Below, one piece after another: positions 50,898-62,303 of a stretch of DNA of 64,000 bases. The number at the start of each line of letters is the position of its first letter. The stretch's first letter is position 1. Source of the DNA: Pedomonas mirosovicensis (GTDB lineage: Bacteria > Pseudomonadota > Alphaproteobacteria > Sphingomonadales > Sphingomonadaceae); contig NZ_JAKFIA010000001.1 in NCBI RefSeq assembly GCF_022569295.1, positions 697,001 to 761,000 of the forward strand, read 5' to 3'. Made by a program: the position numbers and the translations under genes. The notes under the pieces were generated by a model, which saw only the letters and a list, made by a program, of their open reading frames with translations, was not told the DNA's origin and searched no databases.

Positions 50898-51758
50898 ATG
50901 AGAAAGATCACAAGCACGGTGCAGATGCTGGCCGCGGGGGCAGCAGTGACTTGGAGCGCCGGTGCCCAGGCTACGGAGAGCGTGGCGGGCCAGCCGGTTC
51001 CTGAAGCTCTTGGGCTGCAGGCGCCGGTCACTGAAATCGGCGAATTCGGCAACTGGATGTACAACGACTGGCTGTTCCCGATCATCGCGGCCATCACGGT
51101 TTTCGTGACGGTACTCTTGGTCTGGGTCATGGTCCGTTATCGCGCCAGCGCCAATCCGGAGCCGTCCAAGACCTCGCACAACACCTTGATCGAAGTGATC
51201 TGGACGGTCGTGCCGGTGCTTATCCTGGTGGCGATCGCGATTCCGTCGTTCAAGCTGCTGTATTCGGAATATACCCCGCCCAAGGCGGACCTGACCATCA
51301 AGGTCACCGGGCACCAGTGGTACTGGTCCTATGAATACCCGGACCATGACGGCCTTTCGTTCGACTCCATCATGCTGACGGACGAAGACGCCGCGAAGGC
51401 CAATCTTCCGCGTCTGCTGGCGACCGACAACCGCGTGGTGGTTCCGGTCGGCAAGACCGTGAAGCTGCTGCTGACGTCGACCGACGTGATCCACTCGTGG
51501 ACCATCCCGTCCTTCTTCGTGAAGATGGATGCCGTTCCGGGCCGGATCAACGAAACCTGGTTCAAGGCGGAAAAGCCCGGCATCTATTACGGCCAGTGCT
51601 CCGAGCTGTGCGGTATCCGCCACGGCTTCATGCCGATCATGGTCGAAGTGGTGTCCGAAGAGCAGTTCGCGGCCTGGCTTGAGGAAGCCAAGGCCCAGTT
51701 CGCCTCTGCCTCGGCGTCGACGCAGTTCGCTTCAGCCGACCTGACCGTGCGGCAGTAA
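50898..51758 (+). CDS. ctaC: cytochrome c oxidase subunit II
   Basis: 286 residues from ATG 50898; the open frame upstream is not supported. A signal-like start (RKITSTVQMLAAGAAVTWSAGAQA) precedes two membrane helices (about 55-75 and 95-115). The periplasmic cupredoxin domain has HQWYWSYEYPD and the CuA site: DVIHSW (His), then CSELCGIRHGFMP (Cys, Cys, His, Met). It takes electrons from cytochrome c. First gene of the aa3 oxidase operon. Confidence 0.96.
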   Translation: MRKITSTVQMLAAGAAVTWSAGAQATESVAGQPVPEALGLQAPVTEIGEFGNWMYNDWLFPIIAAITVFVTVLLVWVMVRYRASANPEPSKTSHNTLIEVIWTVVPVLILVAIAIPSFKLLYSEYTPPKADLTIKVTGHQWYWSYEYPDHDGLSFDSIMLTDEDAAKANLPRLLATDNRVVVPVGKTVKLLLTSTDVIHSWTIPSFFVKMDAVPGRINETWFKAEKPGIYYGQCSELCGIRHGFMPIMVEVVSEEQFAAWLEEAKAQFASASASTQFASADLTVRQ

Positions 51759-53414
<1,656 letters not shown>

Positions 53415-53442
53415 GCAGGTCTGGAAAAGGGAACTTGAGACG

Positions 53443-54396
53443 GTGAACAAGTCCGTCACCTCGACCACCATGACGGCCTCGGCGCACGGCGCCGAGGCCG
53501 ACTGGCTGGGCTTCGCCCAAAGCGGGCAGCTGGCCACGTGGCGGGATTATTTCGAGTTGCTTAAGCCGCGGGTCGTCAGCCTGGTGGTCTTCACCGGCAT
53601 CTGCGGCCTGATGATCGCGCCGGGGTCGATCAACCCGATCCTGGCGGCAATTGCCATCCTGTGCATCGCCGTTGGCGCGGGCGCGGCTGGCGCGTTCAAT
53701 ATGTGGTACGAAGCGGACACCGACGCCCTGATGCGCCGGACCGCCAACCGGCCGATCCCGGCCGGGCGGATCGCCAAGCCCGAGGCGCTGGCCTTTGCCG
53801 TCACGCTGGCGGGCGCATCCGTGGTCCTGATGGGGCTGGCCACCAACTGGGTGGCGGCAGGCCTGCTGCTGGCCTCGATTCTCTATTACACCCACATCTA
53901 TACGGTGTGGCTGAAGCGGCGCACGCCGCAGAACATCGTCATCGGCGGCGGCGCGGGCGCCTTTCCGCCGGTCATCGGCTGGGCCGCGGTGACGGGCGAC
54001 GTCACCCTGCTGCCGGCCCTGCTGTTCGCCATCATTTTCCTGTGGACGCCCCCGCACTTCTGGGCCCTGTCGCTGTTCGTGAAGGGCGACTACGAGCGGG
54101 CGGGCATCCCCATGCTGCCGGTGGTTGCGGGAGAACGCGCCACCCGGCTGCAAATCTGGCTCTACACCTGGGCCCTGGTGGCTGCCGCCATCGCCCCCTG
54201 GCCGCTTGGCCTTACCGGGGCGACCTATGGCCTTGTCTCCACCGCGCTCGGCGTGCTGTTCCTTGTCGGCGCGTTCCGCGTGTGGCGCGGCGAGGACATG
54301 AAGGCTCCCAAGCACCTGTTCGCCTATTCGGTGCTGTATCTCTTCGTGCTGTTCGGCACGCTGGTTGCCGACCATTACCTCGGGAGGAGCTTGTGA
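53443..54396 (+). CDS. ctaB: protohaem IX farnesyltransferase (haem O synthase)
   Basis: 317 residues from a GTG at 53443. The UbiA-family prenyltransferase motif is clear: [30 protein letters not shown] (first Asp-rich motif), and a second conserved loop [23 protein letters not shown]. Nine hydrophobic helices. It farnesylates haem b to haem o for the oxidase. It ends in a GTGA overlap with the small CoxF-like gene. Confidence 0.94.
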   Translation: MNKSVTSTTMTASAHGAEADWLGFAQSGQLATWRDYFELLKPRVVSLVVFTGICGLMIAPGSINPILAAIAILCIAVGAGAAGAFNMWYEADTDALMRRTANRPIPAGRIAKPEALAFAVTLAGASVVLMGLATNWVAAGLLLASILYYTHIYTVWLKRRTPQNIVIGGGAGAFPPVIGWAAVTGDVTLLPALLFAIIFLWTPPHFWALSLFVKGDYERAGIPMLPVVAGERATRLQIWLYTWALVAAAIAPWPLGLTGATYGLVSTALGVLFLVGAFRVWRGEDMKAPKHLFAYSVLYLFVLFGTLVADHYLGRSL

Positions 54397-54518
54397 GCGA
54401 TCAGCCCAATCCGAAGAAGAACCTGCGCGGCCGTAACATCGCGCTCGGCCTGGCGCTGTTCGCCTTCGTCGTCATCGTCTACCTGATGTCGATCGCCCGG
54501 ATGGGAGGCGGATCGTGA
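54393..54518 (+). CDS. CoxF-like small cytochrome oxidase-associated membrane protein
   Basis: 41 residues from a GTG overlapping the ctaB stop, with GGGAGGAG just upstream. The sequence [21 protein letters not shown] continues to a short positive end: a basic cytoplasmic tail followed by one helix. A small protein with the same RGRN-helix pattern sits between ctaB and ctaG in many alphaproteobacteria (CoxF). Its stop overlaps the ctaG start (GTGA). Role in oxidase assembly is inferred from position. Confidence 0.75.
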   Translation: MSDQPNPKKNLRGRNIALGLALFAFVVIVYLMSIARMGGGS

Positions 54519-55120
54519 GCGAGCAGCAAAACATCAGCCGCAGCAATCGGCGCGTGGCGCTGGTTGCAATCGGCATTGTCGTGGGCATGACGGGCCTGGC
54601 CTATGCCGCCGTCCCGCTTTATCGCGTATTCTGCCAGGTTACCGGCTTTGGCGGCACCACCCAGCGGGCGGAGGCTTCCACCGGCGCGGTCGAGGGCACC
54701 TCGATCACCGTGCGGTTCGACGGCAACGTCAGCCAGGGGATGCCGTGGAAGTTCCATCCCGAGCAGACCACCCAGACGCTGGAGGTCGGCGAGCAGAAGA
54801 TGGCCTATTACAAGGCCGTCAACACCAGCGACCAGACGGTGGTGGGCTCGGCGGTCTTCAACGTGACGCCGGACATCGCCGGGCAGTATTTCAACAAGAT
54901 CGAATGCTTCTGCTTCACGGAGCAGACGCTGAAGCCTGGCGAGAGCGTCGACATGCCGGTGGTCTATTTCATCGACCCGGCGATCCTCGACGATCCGCAG
55001 GCGAGCAAGATCAGCGAAATCACGCTGAGCTACACATTCTACAAGGTAAACAAACCGGCCGAGGCTCCGAAGCAAGCGACTGCGGCAGCCGCTTCGGCCG
55101 TTGGGGCGACAAGAATCTAG
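54515..55120 (+). CDS. ctaG: cytochrome c oxidase assembly protein CtaG (Cox11)
   Basis: 201 residues from a GTG at 54515. One N-terminal helix ([23 protein letters not shown]) leads to [14 protein letters not shown]. The periplasmic domain has the copper-binding motif [23 protein letters not shown] (C-x-C). It delivers copper to CuB in subunit I. Both ends overlap or abut other oxidase genes. Confidence 0.95.
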   Translation: MSEQQNISRSNRRVALVAIGIVVGMTGLAYAAVPLYRVFCQVTGFGGTTQRAEASTGAVEGTSITVRFDGNVSQGMPWKFHPEQTTQTLEVGEQKMAYYKAVNTSDQTVVGSAVFNVTPDIAGQYFNKIECFCFTEQTLKPGESVDMPVVYFIDPAILDDPQASKISEITLSYTFYKVNKPAEAPKQATAAAASAVGATRI

Positions 55121-55136
55121 AAAAGGACCGTTCGTG

Positions 55137-55976
55137 ATGGCGGCTGCTAAACAACACGATTATCACATTATTGACCCGAGCCCGTGGCCGATTATCGCCT
55201 CGTTCTCTGCCTTCGCAGCAGCGGTCGGCGGTATTTCGTGGATGCGTGACGCGGCATGGGGTCCGTGGGTGTTCGGCCTGGGGCTGGCCGGCATTCTCTA
55301 CGTGATGTACGCCTGGTGGGCGGACGTGGTGCACGAGGCCGAAACCGGCCATCACACCCCCGTTGTGCAGCTGCACCACCGCTACGGCATGATCCTGTTC
55401 ATCGCCTCCGAGGTGATGTTCTTCGTCGCCTGGTTCTGGGCCTACTTCAACTTCTCCCTGTTCCCGCAGGGGTATGATGCCATCTCCACCGCGACCGGTG
55501 GCGTGTGGCCGCCGAAGGACATCCAGGTCCTTGATCCGTTCATGTTCCCGCTGCTGAACACGCTGATCCTGCTGCTGTCCGGCACCACCGTGACCTGGGC
55601 TCACCACGCCCTGATCCACGGCGATCGCCAGGGCCTGAAGAACGGCCTGATCTGCACGGTCATCCTGGGCGCGATCTTCTCCTGCATCCAGGTCTTCGAA
55701 TACGCGCACGCCGCGTTCGCCTTCGCGGGCCACGTCTATGGCGGCACCTTCTACATGGCGACCGGCTTCCACGGCTTCCACGTGTTCGTCGGCACGATCT
55801 TCCTGGTCGTCTGCCTCATCCGCGCCGCCAAGGGCCAGTTCACCCAGAAGCAGCACTTCGGCTTCGAAGCCGCCGCCTGGTACTGGCACTTCGTCGACGT
55901 GGTGTGGCTGTTCCTGTTCCTGGCCATCTACATCTGGGGCAGCGACTTCGGCGCCGCCGTGGTGGCTGGCCACTAA
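55137..55976 (+). CDS. ctaE: cytochrome c oxidase subunit III
   Basis: 279 residues from ATG 55137. Seven helices, with the conserved [21 protein letters not shown] and [14 protein letters not shown] segments and the [13 protein letters not shown] start typical of alphaproteobacteria. It stabilises subunit I. A strong terminator follows 24 bases after the stop. Confidence 0.96.
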   Translation: MAAAKQHDYHIIDPSPWPIIASFSAFAAAVGGISWMRDAAWGPWVFGLGLAGILYVMYAWWADVVHEAETGHHTPVVQLHHRYGMILFIASEVMFFVAWFWAYFNFSLFPQGYDAISTATGGVWPPKDIQVLDPFMFPLLNTLILLLSGTTVTWAHHALIHGDRQGLKNGLICTVILGAIFSCIQVFEYAHAAFAFAGHVYGGTFYMATGFHGFHVFVGTIFLVVCLIRAAKGQFTQKQHFGFEAAAWYWHFVDVVWLFLFLAIYIWGSDFGAAVVAGH

Positions 55977-55999
55977 GACCGAACTGCTCGCTTGTCACA

Positions 56000-56040
56000 A
56001 AGACAACGCCCCGGCCTCGTGTCCGGGGCGTTGTCTTTTG
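56000..56040. terminator. intrinsic terminator after ctaE
   Basis: A 15-bp perfect stem (56000-56014 with 56023-56037, 8-base loop CCTCGTGT) followed by TTTTG. This is the strongest terminator in the window. Transcription of surf1-thrC downstream must partly read through or start separately. Confidence 0.85.
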
Positions 56041-56051
56041 GAGCTAAAAGA

Positions 56052-56777
56052 ATGCCGCGTATCGTCCCCGTTCTGCCGACCTTGACCGTCGCCGTGCTGC
56101 TGACGGTACTGTGCAGCCTCGGTTTCTGGCAGCTCGACCGGATGCGCCAGAAAGAGGCCATGCTGGCGCGCTATCATGCCAACAGCCTTGCGGCACCTGC
56201 GCCGCTGCCCCGGCAGATCGCCGATCCGCAAAGCTATGCCTTTCGCGCCGTGCAGCTCGACTGCGCCTTCGAGGGACCGGCCCACCTGTCGCCCGGCAGC
56301 AGCCCGAACGGACGGGCCGGCCAGCATGTCTACGCCCTTTGCCGGGAAGAGGGCCGCGCTGCGCGGGTGGTCGTTGACCTCGGCTGGGTGCCGTTCCAGG
56401 CGGACGTGCCCTTGATTGCCGGGCTGCGCGCCCGCATTGAGGGCATCGCCCGGCCATGGACCGAGCACACCTTCGTCGAGACGCTCAGCGGGTCGGCGCG
56501 GGTGTCCCCGCAGACCTTCCAGAGCGGTGGCGAGGCCGACAGCCCGATCGCGCCGGTGTTCGTGCAGGCAAGGACGATTGCCCCGCTTGAAGGGGCGAGC
56601 CTGCCGGGCATCCAGCCCAGCCCGTTGCAGGTGGAGGCGATCCCCAACAACCACCGATCCTACGCCATCCAGTGGTTCGCCTTCGCAACAATCTTGCTAA
56701 TTATTTACGGCGTTTATTTGGCCCGCTGGCGCAGGTTGCAGGCAGCAGGTGCCAACGATACAGTCCGCCGCTCATAG
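56052..56777 (+). CDS. SURF1 family cytochrome oxidase biogenesis protein
   Basis: 241 residues from ATG 56052 (GGAG upstream; the frame is open to 55992 through the terminator). Two membrane helices flank a periplasmic domain: LGFWQLDRMRQKEAML after the first helix, VVDLGWVPFQ in the middle and NNHRSYAIQWFAFA before the second. SURF1 inserts or stabilises haem a in subunit I. Confidence 0.92.
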   Translation: MPRIVPVLPTLTVAVLLTVLCSLGFWQLDRMRQKEAMLARYHANSLAAPAPLPRQIADPQSYAFRAVQLDCAFEGPAHLSPGSSPNGRAGQHVYALCREEGRAARVVVDLGWVPFQADVPLIAGLRARIEGIARPWTEHTFVETLSGSARVSPQTFQSGGEADSPIAPVFVQARTIAPLEGASLPGIQPSPLQVEAIPNNHRSYAIQWFAFATILLIIYGVYLARWRRLQAAGANDTVRRS

Positions 56778-56800
56778 AATCGCGATTCGGTGACAGTAAC

Positions 56801-58195
56801 GTGAAATACAAAAGCACGCGGGGCAGCGCTCCAGTTCTGAACTTTAAAGACGTGACCCTGGCGGGCCTCGCGCGCGATGGCGGTCTCTACGTCCCCGAAT
56901 CCATTCCCCAGTTCTCGGCGGACGACATCCGCGCCATGGCCGGCCTCTCCTATGTGGAGACGGCGGTGCGGGTGCTGATGCCCTACCTCGGCGACGTCAT
57001 CAACGAGGCCGACCTGCGCGGGCTTTTGACCGAAGCCTACGGCCAGTTCGACCACGCCGCCGTTGCCCCGCTCAAGCAGCTGGACTCACGCCATTGGATC
57101 CTGGAGCTGTTCCACGGGCCGACGCTCGCCTTCAAGGACTTCGCCCTTCAGGTGCTTGGCCTGCTGTTCGAGCGCTTCCTCGCCGAAGACAAGCAGCACA
57201 TGACCGTGGTCGGCGCAACATCGGGCGATACGGGCTCCGCCGCCATCCACGCACTGGCGGGCCGCGATAACGTTGACATCTTCATGCTGCATCCGCTGGG
57301 CCGGGTGTCCGACGTGCAGCGCCGCCAGATGACGACCGTCATGGCGCACAACGTCCACAACATCGCCATCGAGGGCACGTTCGACGACTGCCAGGCGTTG
57401 GTCAAGGCGATGTTCAACGACCAGCCGTTCCGCGACCGTTTCCGCCTGTCCGCCGTCAATTCCATCAACTGGACGCGGCTCCTGGTGCAGGTGGTCTACT
57501 ACTTCTACGCCGGCGTGCGCCTCGGCGCGCCCGACCGGAAGGTGGTGTTCTCCGTGCCCACCGGCAACTTCGGCGACGTGTTCGCCGGATACATCGCGGC
57601 CCAGATGGGCCTGCCGATCGAGCAGCTCATCGTCGCCACCAACGTGAACGACATTCTGCACCGCGCGCTGAGCGAGGGCGACTATTCGGTGGGCACGGTG
57701 CAGCCCACCTGCTCGCCCTCCATGGACATTCAGGTATCCTCCAACTTCGAGCGGCTGCTGTTCGACCTGCACGACCGGGACGGCGCGGCGCTGAAGGCCA
57801 CCATGGAGGGCTTCGAGAAGACCCGCCGCATGGAGCTGACGCCGGAGCAGCGCCAGCGGGCAGCCGCGCTGTTCACCTCCTTCCGCGCGGATGAGGACGA
57901 GACCGCCTACACCCTGCGTCAGGTGTGGGCGGACAGCGGCCTGCTGCTCGACCCGCACACGGCAGTCGGCGTGGCCGCCGCCTGGGCCAAGGCGCCCGAG
58001 GGCAGCGCGCCTGTCGTCACCCTTTCGACCGCCCATCCGGCCAAGTTCCGCGATGCCGTCGAGCGGGCCACCGGCCAGCGCCCGGTGATGCCGGCGCGCG
58101 CGCAAGGGCTGTTCGACCGCGAGGAGCGGTACGACGTTCTGCCGAACTCCCTGGAGGCGATCGAATCCTTCATCGCTGAACGGATCAAGGAATGA
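56801..58195 (+). CDS. thrC: threonine synthase
   Basis: 464 residues from a GTG at 56801 (KYKSTRGSAPVLNFKDV start). PLP lysine in PTLAFKDFALQVLG, the phosphate-binding ATSGDTGSAAIHAL and VPTGNFGDVFAGYIA. The length and split with VKAMFNDQPF fit the long proteobacterial form. It converts O-phosphohomoserine to threonine. It is followed by the M16 gene with a 4-base overlap. Confidence 0.96.
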   Translation: MKYKSTRGSAPVLNFKDVTLAGLARDGGLYVPESIPQFSADDIRAMAGLSYVETAVRVLMPYLGDVINEADLRGLLTEAYGQFDHAAVAPLKQLDSRHWILELFHGPTLAFKDFALQVLGLLFERFLAEDKQHMTVVGATSGDTGSAAIHALAGRDNVDIFMLHPLGRVSDVQRRQMTTVMAHNVHNIAIEGTFDDCQALVKAMFNDQPFRDRFRLSAVNSINWTRLLVQVVYYFYAGVRLGAPDRKVVFSVPTGNFGDVFAGYIAAQMGLPIEQLIVATNVNDILHRALSEGDYSVGTVQPTCSPSMDIQVSSNFERLLFDLHDRDGAALKATMEGFEKTRRMELTPEQRQRAAALFTSFRADEDETAYTLRQVWADSGLLLDPHTAVGVAAAWAKAPEGSAPVVTLSTAHPAKFRDAVERATGQRPVMPARAQGLFDREERYDVLPNSLEAIESFIAERIKE

Positions 58196-59451
58196 CCCTC
58201 ACCGTATCCAGGCTTGCCAACGGGTTGCGTGTTGCCAGTTTGGACATGCCGGGGCTGGAAACGGCCGCGGTCGGCCTTTACGTCGATACGGGCAGCCGGT
58301 TCGAGCCGGCGCCCGCGCACGGCGTTGCCCACATGCTGGAACACATGGTGTTCAAGGGCACCCGCCGCCGCTCAGCCCGGCAGATCGCCGAGGAGATCGA
58401 GGCGGTGGGCGGGCACCTCAACGCCTACACCAGCCGGGACCAGACCACCTTCTACGCCCGCATCCTCGCCGAGGACATGCCGCTGGGGCTGGACCTCGTG
58501 GCCGACCTCATCACCGAGCCCGTGCTCGACGCGCAGGAAATGAACCGGGAGCGGGAGGTGGTGCTGCAGGAGCTGTCCCAGGCGCGGGACACGCCCGACG
58601 ACATCATCTTCGATGACCTGCAGGAAGCCGCCTTCGCGGGCCAGCCGCTGGGCCGCTCGATCCTGGGCACGGAGGAGACCATTCAGTCCCTCCAGCCGGA
58701 GGATGTGCGGACCTGGCTCGATGAGCACTATCGCGCCGAGTCCATGGTGCTGGCCGCCGCCGGCAAGGTGGACCACGACACCATCGTGCGCCTGGCCGAG
58801 GAGCGGCTGGGCGGCCTGCCGTCCGGCAAGCGCCCCGAGGGCTTTGCTGCCCATTACACCGGCGGCGAGGCCCGCACCTCCAAACCGCTGGAGCAGACCC
58901 ACGTGACGCTGGGCCTGCCGGGCGTCAGCTACGCGGACCCGGACTATTACCCGCTGCTCATCTTTGCCACCGCGCTGGGCGGGGGCATGTCCTCCCGCCT
59001 GTTCCAGGCGGTGCGGGAAGAGCGGGGGCTGGCCTATTCCATCTATTCCTACGCCTCCAACTACGCCGAGACCGGCCTCACGACCATCTACATGGCGACC
59101 GGGCCGGAGGCGGCGGGCGACGCGGTCTCCCTGACGCTGGAAACCCTGCTGCGCTCGCTCGACGGCATGAGCGAGGAGGAGCTGCACCGGGCGCGGGCGC
59201 AGCTGAAGGCCAGCGTGTTCATGGGGCTGGAGAGCTGCTCGGGCCTCTCCGAGCAGATCGGCCGCCAGCTGCTGCTGTTCGACCGGGTGATCCCCACCAA
59301 GGAAATCATCGAGCGCATCGAATCGGCAACCGCCGAGGACGTGCGCCGGGCGGCCCAGCGCATGATCGAGGCGGGGCCCCTGTCGCTGGCAACGGTTGGC
59401 CCCTCGCGCATCGTGCCGAGCCTCAACAAACTCCAGGCCTACCTGTCATGA
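58192..59451 (+). CDS. M16 family zinc peptidase
   Basis: 419 residues. The inverted zinc motif H-x2-E-H is in HMLEHMVFKGT, with the third ligand Glu in NREREVVLQELSQ, and the C-terminal half carries GGGMSSRLFQAVREERGLAYSIYS. It resembles single-chain bacterial processing peptidases close to mitochondrial MPP-beta. Substrates are unknown. Overlaps thrC and the following methyltransferase by 4 bases each. Confidence 0.94.
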   Translation: MTLTVSRLANGLRVASLDMPGLETAAVGLYVDTGSRFEPAPAHGVAHMLEHMVFKGTRRRSARQIAEEIEAVGGHLNAYTSRDQTTFYARILAEDMPLGLDLVADLITEPVLDAQEMNREREVVLQELSQARDTPDDIIFDDLQEAAFAGQPLGRSILGTEETIQSLQPEDVRTWLDEHYRAESMVLAAAGKVDHDTIVRLAEERLGGLPSGKRPEGFAAHYTGGEARTSKPLEQTHVTLGLPGVSYADPDYYPLLIFATALGGGMSSRLFQAVREERGLAYSIYSYASNYAETGLTTIYMATGPEAAGDAVSLTLETLLRSLDGMSEEELHRARAQLKASVFMGLESCSGLSEQIGRQLLLFDRVIPTKEIIERIESATAEDVRRAAQRMIEAGPLSLATVGPSRIVPSLNKLQAYLS

Positions 59452-60353
59452 CGCCCCCTGCTGCAAACATCGACCCCAAGCTTGAGTTGCTGATTACCGA
59501 GCCGTGGGCGGATTTCGAGCTGCTGGACAGCGGCAACGGCCGCAAGCTGGAACGCTACGGCAAGTACCGCTTCATCCGGCCCGAGCCGCAGGCGCTGTGG
59601 CAACCGGCGTTGCCCAACTGGGACGCCGACGCCGAGTTCGTGCCCGGCAGCACCGAAGACACCGGCAAGTGGCAGTTCGCGCGCCAGGTGCCCGACGCCT
59701 GGCCGCTGGCGCGCGGGGACATCCGCTTCTGGGGCTCCTGCACGCCGTTCCGCCACCTCGCGTTCTTTCCCGACATGGCCCCGCAGTGGGATTTCATGCG
59801 GCGCAAGATCGAAGGCGCGGGCGGTGAGCCCGAGGTGCTGAACCTGTTCGGCTACACCGGCCTTGCCAGCCTCATCTGCGCCGATGCGGGCGCACGCGTC
59901 ACCCACGTCGATGCCTCCAAGAAGGCGATCACGGCGGCGGTCGAGAACCAAAAGCTCTCAGGGCTTACAGACAAGCCGATCCGCTGGCTGGTGGAAGACG
60001 CAGGCAAGTTTCTCGCCCGCGAGGTGCGGCGCGGCCGCACGTATCAGGGCCTCATCCTCGATCCGCCCAAGTACGGCCGAGGCCCCAAGGGCGAAATCTG
60101 GAAGCTGTTCGAGCAGCTGCCCGAACTGCTTCAGCTCTGCCGACAGGTGCTGGACAAGGACTCCCTGTTCCTCATCCTCACCGTCTACGCCATCCGCGCC
60201 TCCTCGCTCGCCTTCGCACAGGCCGTCGAGGAAGCGCTCAAGGATCTCGGCGGCCGCATCACCTTCGGCGAAATGGCCATCCGCGAGTCGTCGCAGCGTG
60301 GCAACCTCATCCCCACGGCGCTGTTCGTGCGCTGGGAAGGCGAGCGGGGTTAG
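59448..60353 (+). CDS. class I SAM-dependent methyltransferase, RlmI-like
   Basis: 301 residues. SAM motif I is EVLNLFGYTGLASL, the acidic loop THVDASKKAITAAVENQ, and the catalytic-type LILDPPKYGRGPKGEIWKL motif follows. These place it with the YccW/RlmI-like RNA methyltransferases, but the N-terminal PUA domain is absent (the first 80 residues are different), so rRNA cytosine methylation is only a guess. Translationally coupled to the M16 gene. Confidence 0.88.
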   Translation: MTPPAANIDPKLELLITEPWADFELLDSGNGRKLERYGKYRFIRPEPQALWQPALPNWDADAEFVPGSTEDTGKWQFARQVPDAWPLARGDIRFWGSCTPFRHLAFFPDMAPQWDFMRRKIEGAGGEPEVLNLFGYTGLASLICADAGARVTHVDASKKAITAAVENQKLSGLTDKPIRWLVEDAGKFLAREVRRGRTYQGLILDPPKYGRGPKGEIWKLFEQLPELLQLCRQVLDKDSLFLILTVYAIRASSLAFAQAVEEALKDLGGRITFGEMAIRESSQRGNLIPTALFVRWEGERG

Positions 60354-60734
60354 GTTTTCGGGTTAGGTTTCGTGGGGGTCTATAACCCCCACACCCCCTT
60401 GTCATTTCGGAACGCACCCGGTCGCTCTGGCAGAGCGCAGGTTTGCTCCGTCGGGTGATTGTTAAAAACCTATTGACATTGGAAACGCCCCATGAGAGAA
60501 GGGATGAGCCTCGGGCGTGTTTCCGAGGGGCGTACTCGTGTTCCGGTTTGCGTGTTGTGGTTGGGCCAAATGCAAACGAAGGGAGCGCGTATGCCGGGGC
60601 TGTTCTGTTTTCTGATCCTGCTCACGCTGGCAGCAATCGTGCGCCATCCGTCCCACAAGCGCGGCCTGAAAAACGAATGGGAGTGCAGAGGGGCAAGCCC
60701 CTCTGCAAAGAAAACTTCTGGAAACCTGGAAACC
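60354..60734. repeat. two-ended hairpin repeat element, copy B, in a gene-free gap
   Basis: Left end: 8-bp perfect hairpin (60372-60392, GTGGGGGT/ACCCCCAC) followed by ACGCACCCGGTCG, identical to 13 bases of copy A. Right end: GCGGCC..AAAAAC.GAAT.GGGAG.TGCAG leading into a 10-bp hairpin (60684-60707, TGCAGAGGGG/CCCCTCTGCA). The inner part is longer than in copy A (element about 355 bases against 190) and different in sequence. No supported gene was found in it; a hydrophobic ATG frame at 60591 runs on into the antisense of the next gene and is not credible. Confidence 0.6.
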
Positions 60735-61538
60735 CTACTTCCGGCGCGTCTGGTTCAGCACTTCGTAGACGATGACGGCCGTGGCGATGGCGACGTTGAG
60801 GCTGTCGGCCTTGCCGCGCATGGGGATTTTCACCAGCGCGTCGCATTCCTGCTCGTAGGGCTCCGGCAGGCCGGACTGTTCGTTGCCCATGAACAGGAAG
60901 GTGGGCGCGGGGTAGTCGATGGCCTGGTAGTCGTGCTCGGTGTTCAGCGACGCGCCGACGAGGAAGCCGGGGCCGGAGCGCAGCCAGGGCTGGAACTCCT
61001 CCCACTTGGCCTGCACCAGCGGCACGGTGAACAGCGCGCCCATGGAGGCGCGCACGGCCTCGACGCTGTAGGGATCGCAGCTGTTGTCGATGAGGATGAC
61101 GCCGCCCGCGCCCACCGCGTCGGCGGTGCGGAGGATGGTGCCGAGGTTGCCGGGATCCTTCAGGCTTTCGCAGACGATCCAGACGTAGGAGGTGTTGCGG
61201 TCGAGGTCGGCCAGCGACTTGCCGATCTCGGTGAAGACGCCGAGCACGCTTTGCGGGTTGTCCTTGCGGGAGAGCTTGCGGAGCACGTCCGCGCTGGTCT
61301 CGATCACCTCGCCGCCTGCGGCCTCGGTTGCCTCGGCGAGGCGCTTCAGCACCGGGTGGTCGCCCATGTCCGGGCCGTGGATGAGGTAGGCCGGCGCGAC
61401 GCCCGCCTCCACCGCCTCGGTGACGACGCGCATGCCCTCGGCCAGGAACAGGCCTTCGCGCACCCTGAACTTCTTCTCGTGCAGGGAATTGATGCGCTTG
61501 ATGAAGGGATTGGACGGACTGGTGATGAGCTTGGACAT
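60735..61538 (-). CDS. TrmH family RNA methyltransferase (SPOUT)
   Basis: 267 residues from ATG 61538. An N-terminal substrate-binding part (SKLITSPSNPFIKRINSL...FLAEGMRVV) precedes SPOUT motifs: ESLKDPGNLGTILRTADAVG (motif 1), LFMGNEQSGLPE (motif 2) and IPMRGKADSLNVAIATAVIVYE (motif 3). It methylates a ribose 2'-O in rRNA or tRNA; the exact site cannot be told. Convergent with the methyltransferase across the repeat element. Confidence 0.93.
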   Translation of the reverse strand: MSKLITSPSNPFIKRINSLHEKKFRVREGLFLAEGMRVVTEAVEAGVAPAYLIHGPDMGDHPVLKRLAEATEAAGGEVIETSADVLRKLSRKDNPQSVLGVFTEIGKSLADLDRNTSYVWIVCESLKDPGNLGTILRTADAVGAGGVILIDNSCDPYSVEAVRASMGALFTVPLVQAKWEEFQPWLRSGPGFLVGASLNTEHDYQAIDYPAPTFLFMGNEQSGLPEPYEQECDALVKIPMRGKADSLNVAIATAVIVYEVLNQTRRK

Positions 61539-61596
61539 GACCCGCACCTATACGGGCTGTGGCGGGCTTCGCAACAGAAGATGCACGGAAGGCGCC

Positions 61597-62166
61597 TCAG
61601 GCGTGGCCGGCCTCGCCCGAGAGCATCCGCACGTCGATGCCGATGGAGGTCATGGCGCGGGACCACTTCTGCTCTATGGGCGCATCGAACACGATGGCGC
61701 CGGTGGCCGGCGCGCTCAGCCAGCCGTGGCGGGTCAACTCCTTGTCCAGCTGGCCGGGGGCCCAGCCCGCATAGCCCAGCGCCACCAGACTCTGGGCGGG
61801 CCCGTGATGGGCGGCCATGTCGCGCAGGATATCGAGCGTGGCGGTCAGCGCGATCGTGTCGGTTACCTTGAGCGTTGAAGGCTGGGAATATTCCGCGCTG
61901 TGCAATACGAAACCGCGCGACGGCTCCACCGGCCCGCCCGCATGAACCAGCGTGTGCTCGAATTCCTCGGGCGGGTCGACCTCAAGCTGCTGCAGCAGCT
62001 CGGCGACCGAGAGCCGCTGGAAGGGGCGGTTGATGATAATGCCCATCGCGCCTTCGGCGGAATGTTGGCACACAAGAATAACCGCCCGTTCAAAACGTGG
62101 GTCGCCGATGCCGGGCATTGCCAGCAGGAGCTGTCCTTCAAGGTAGTGATCGTCGCTCATGGTCAT
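61597..62166 (-). CDS. YqgE/AlgH family protein
   Basis: 189 residues from ATG 62166 (GGTAGGA upstream; ATG 62160 also possible). DHYLEGQLLLAMPGIGDPRF, HSAEGAMGIIINRP, HAGGPVEPSRGFVLHS and LGYAGWAPGQLDKEL are diagnostic of UPF0301/AlgH. Function is not settled; members have been linked to transcriptional regulation of alginate and secondary metabolism. Confidence 0.95.
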   Translation of the reverse strand: MTMSDDHYLEGQLLLAMPGIGDPRFERAVILVCQHSAEGAMGIIINRPFQRLSVAELLQQLEVDPPEEFEHTLVHAGGPVEPSRGFVLHSAEYSQPSTLKVTDTIALTATLDILRDMAAHHGPAQSLVALGYAGWAPGQLDKELTRHGWLSAPATGAIVFDAPIEQKWSRAMTSIGIDVRMLSGEAGHA

Positions 62167-62303
62167 AAGGATGATCCTACCAACCCTCGCTGGCAAGTCC
62201 TCGACATGCCATGTGTTGAGACTATAACTGGCGTGCAGTCGCAACGAGGCAGCGACAAGCCATGCCAAGAAATCAAGCGTCCTCGGAAGAAAGGGTTCCA
62301 TTC

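Noticed and set aside
60591-60710. Small hydrophobic ORF starting MPGLFCFLILLTLAA in repeat copy B
   Set aside because: The frame has no stop before running far into the antisense strand of the TrmH-like gene, and the hairpin end of the repeat lies inside it.
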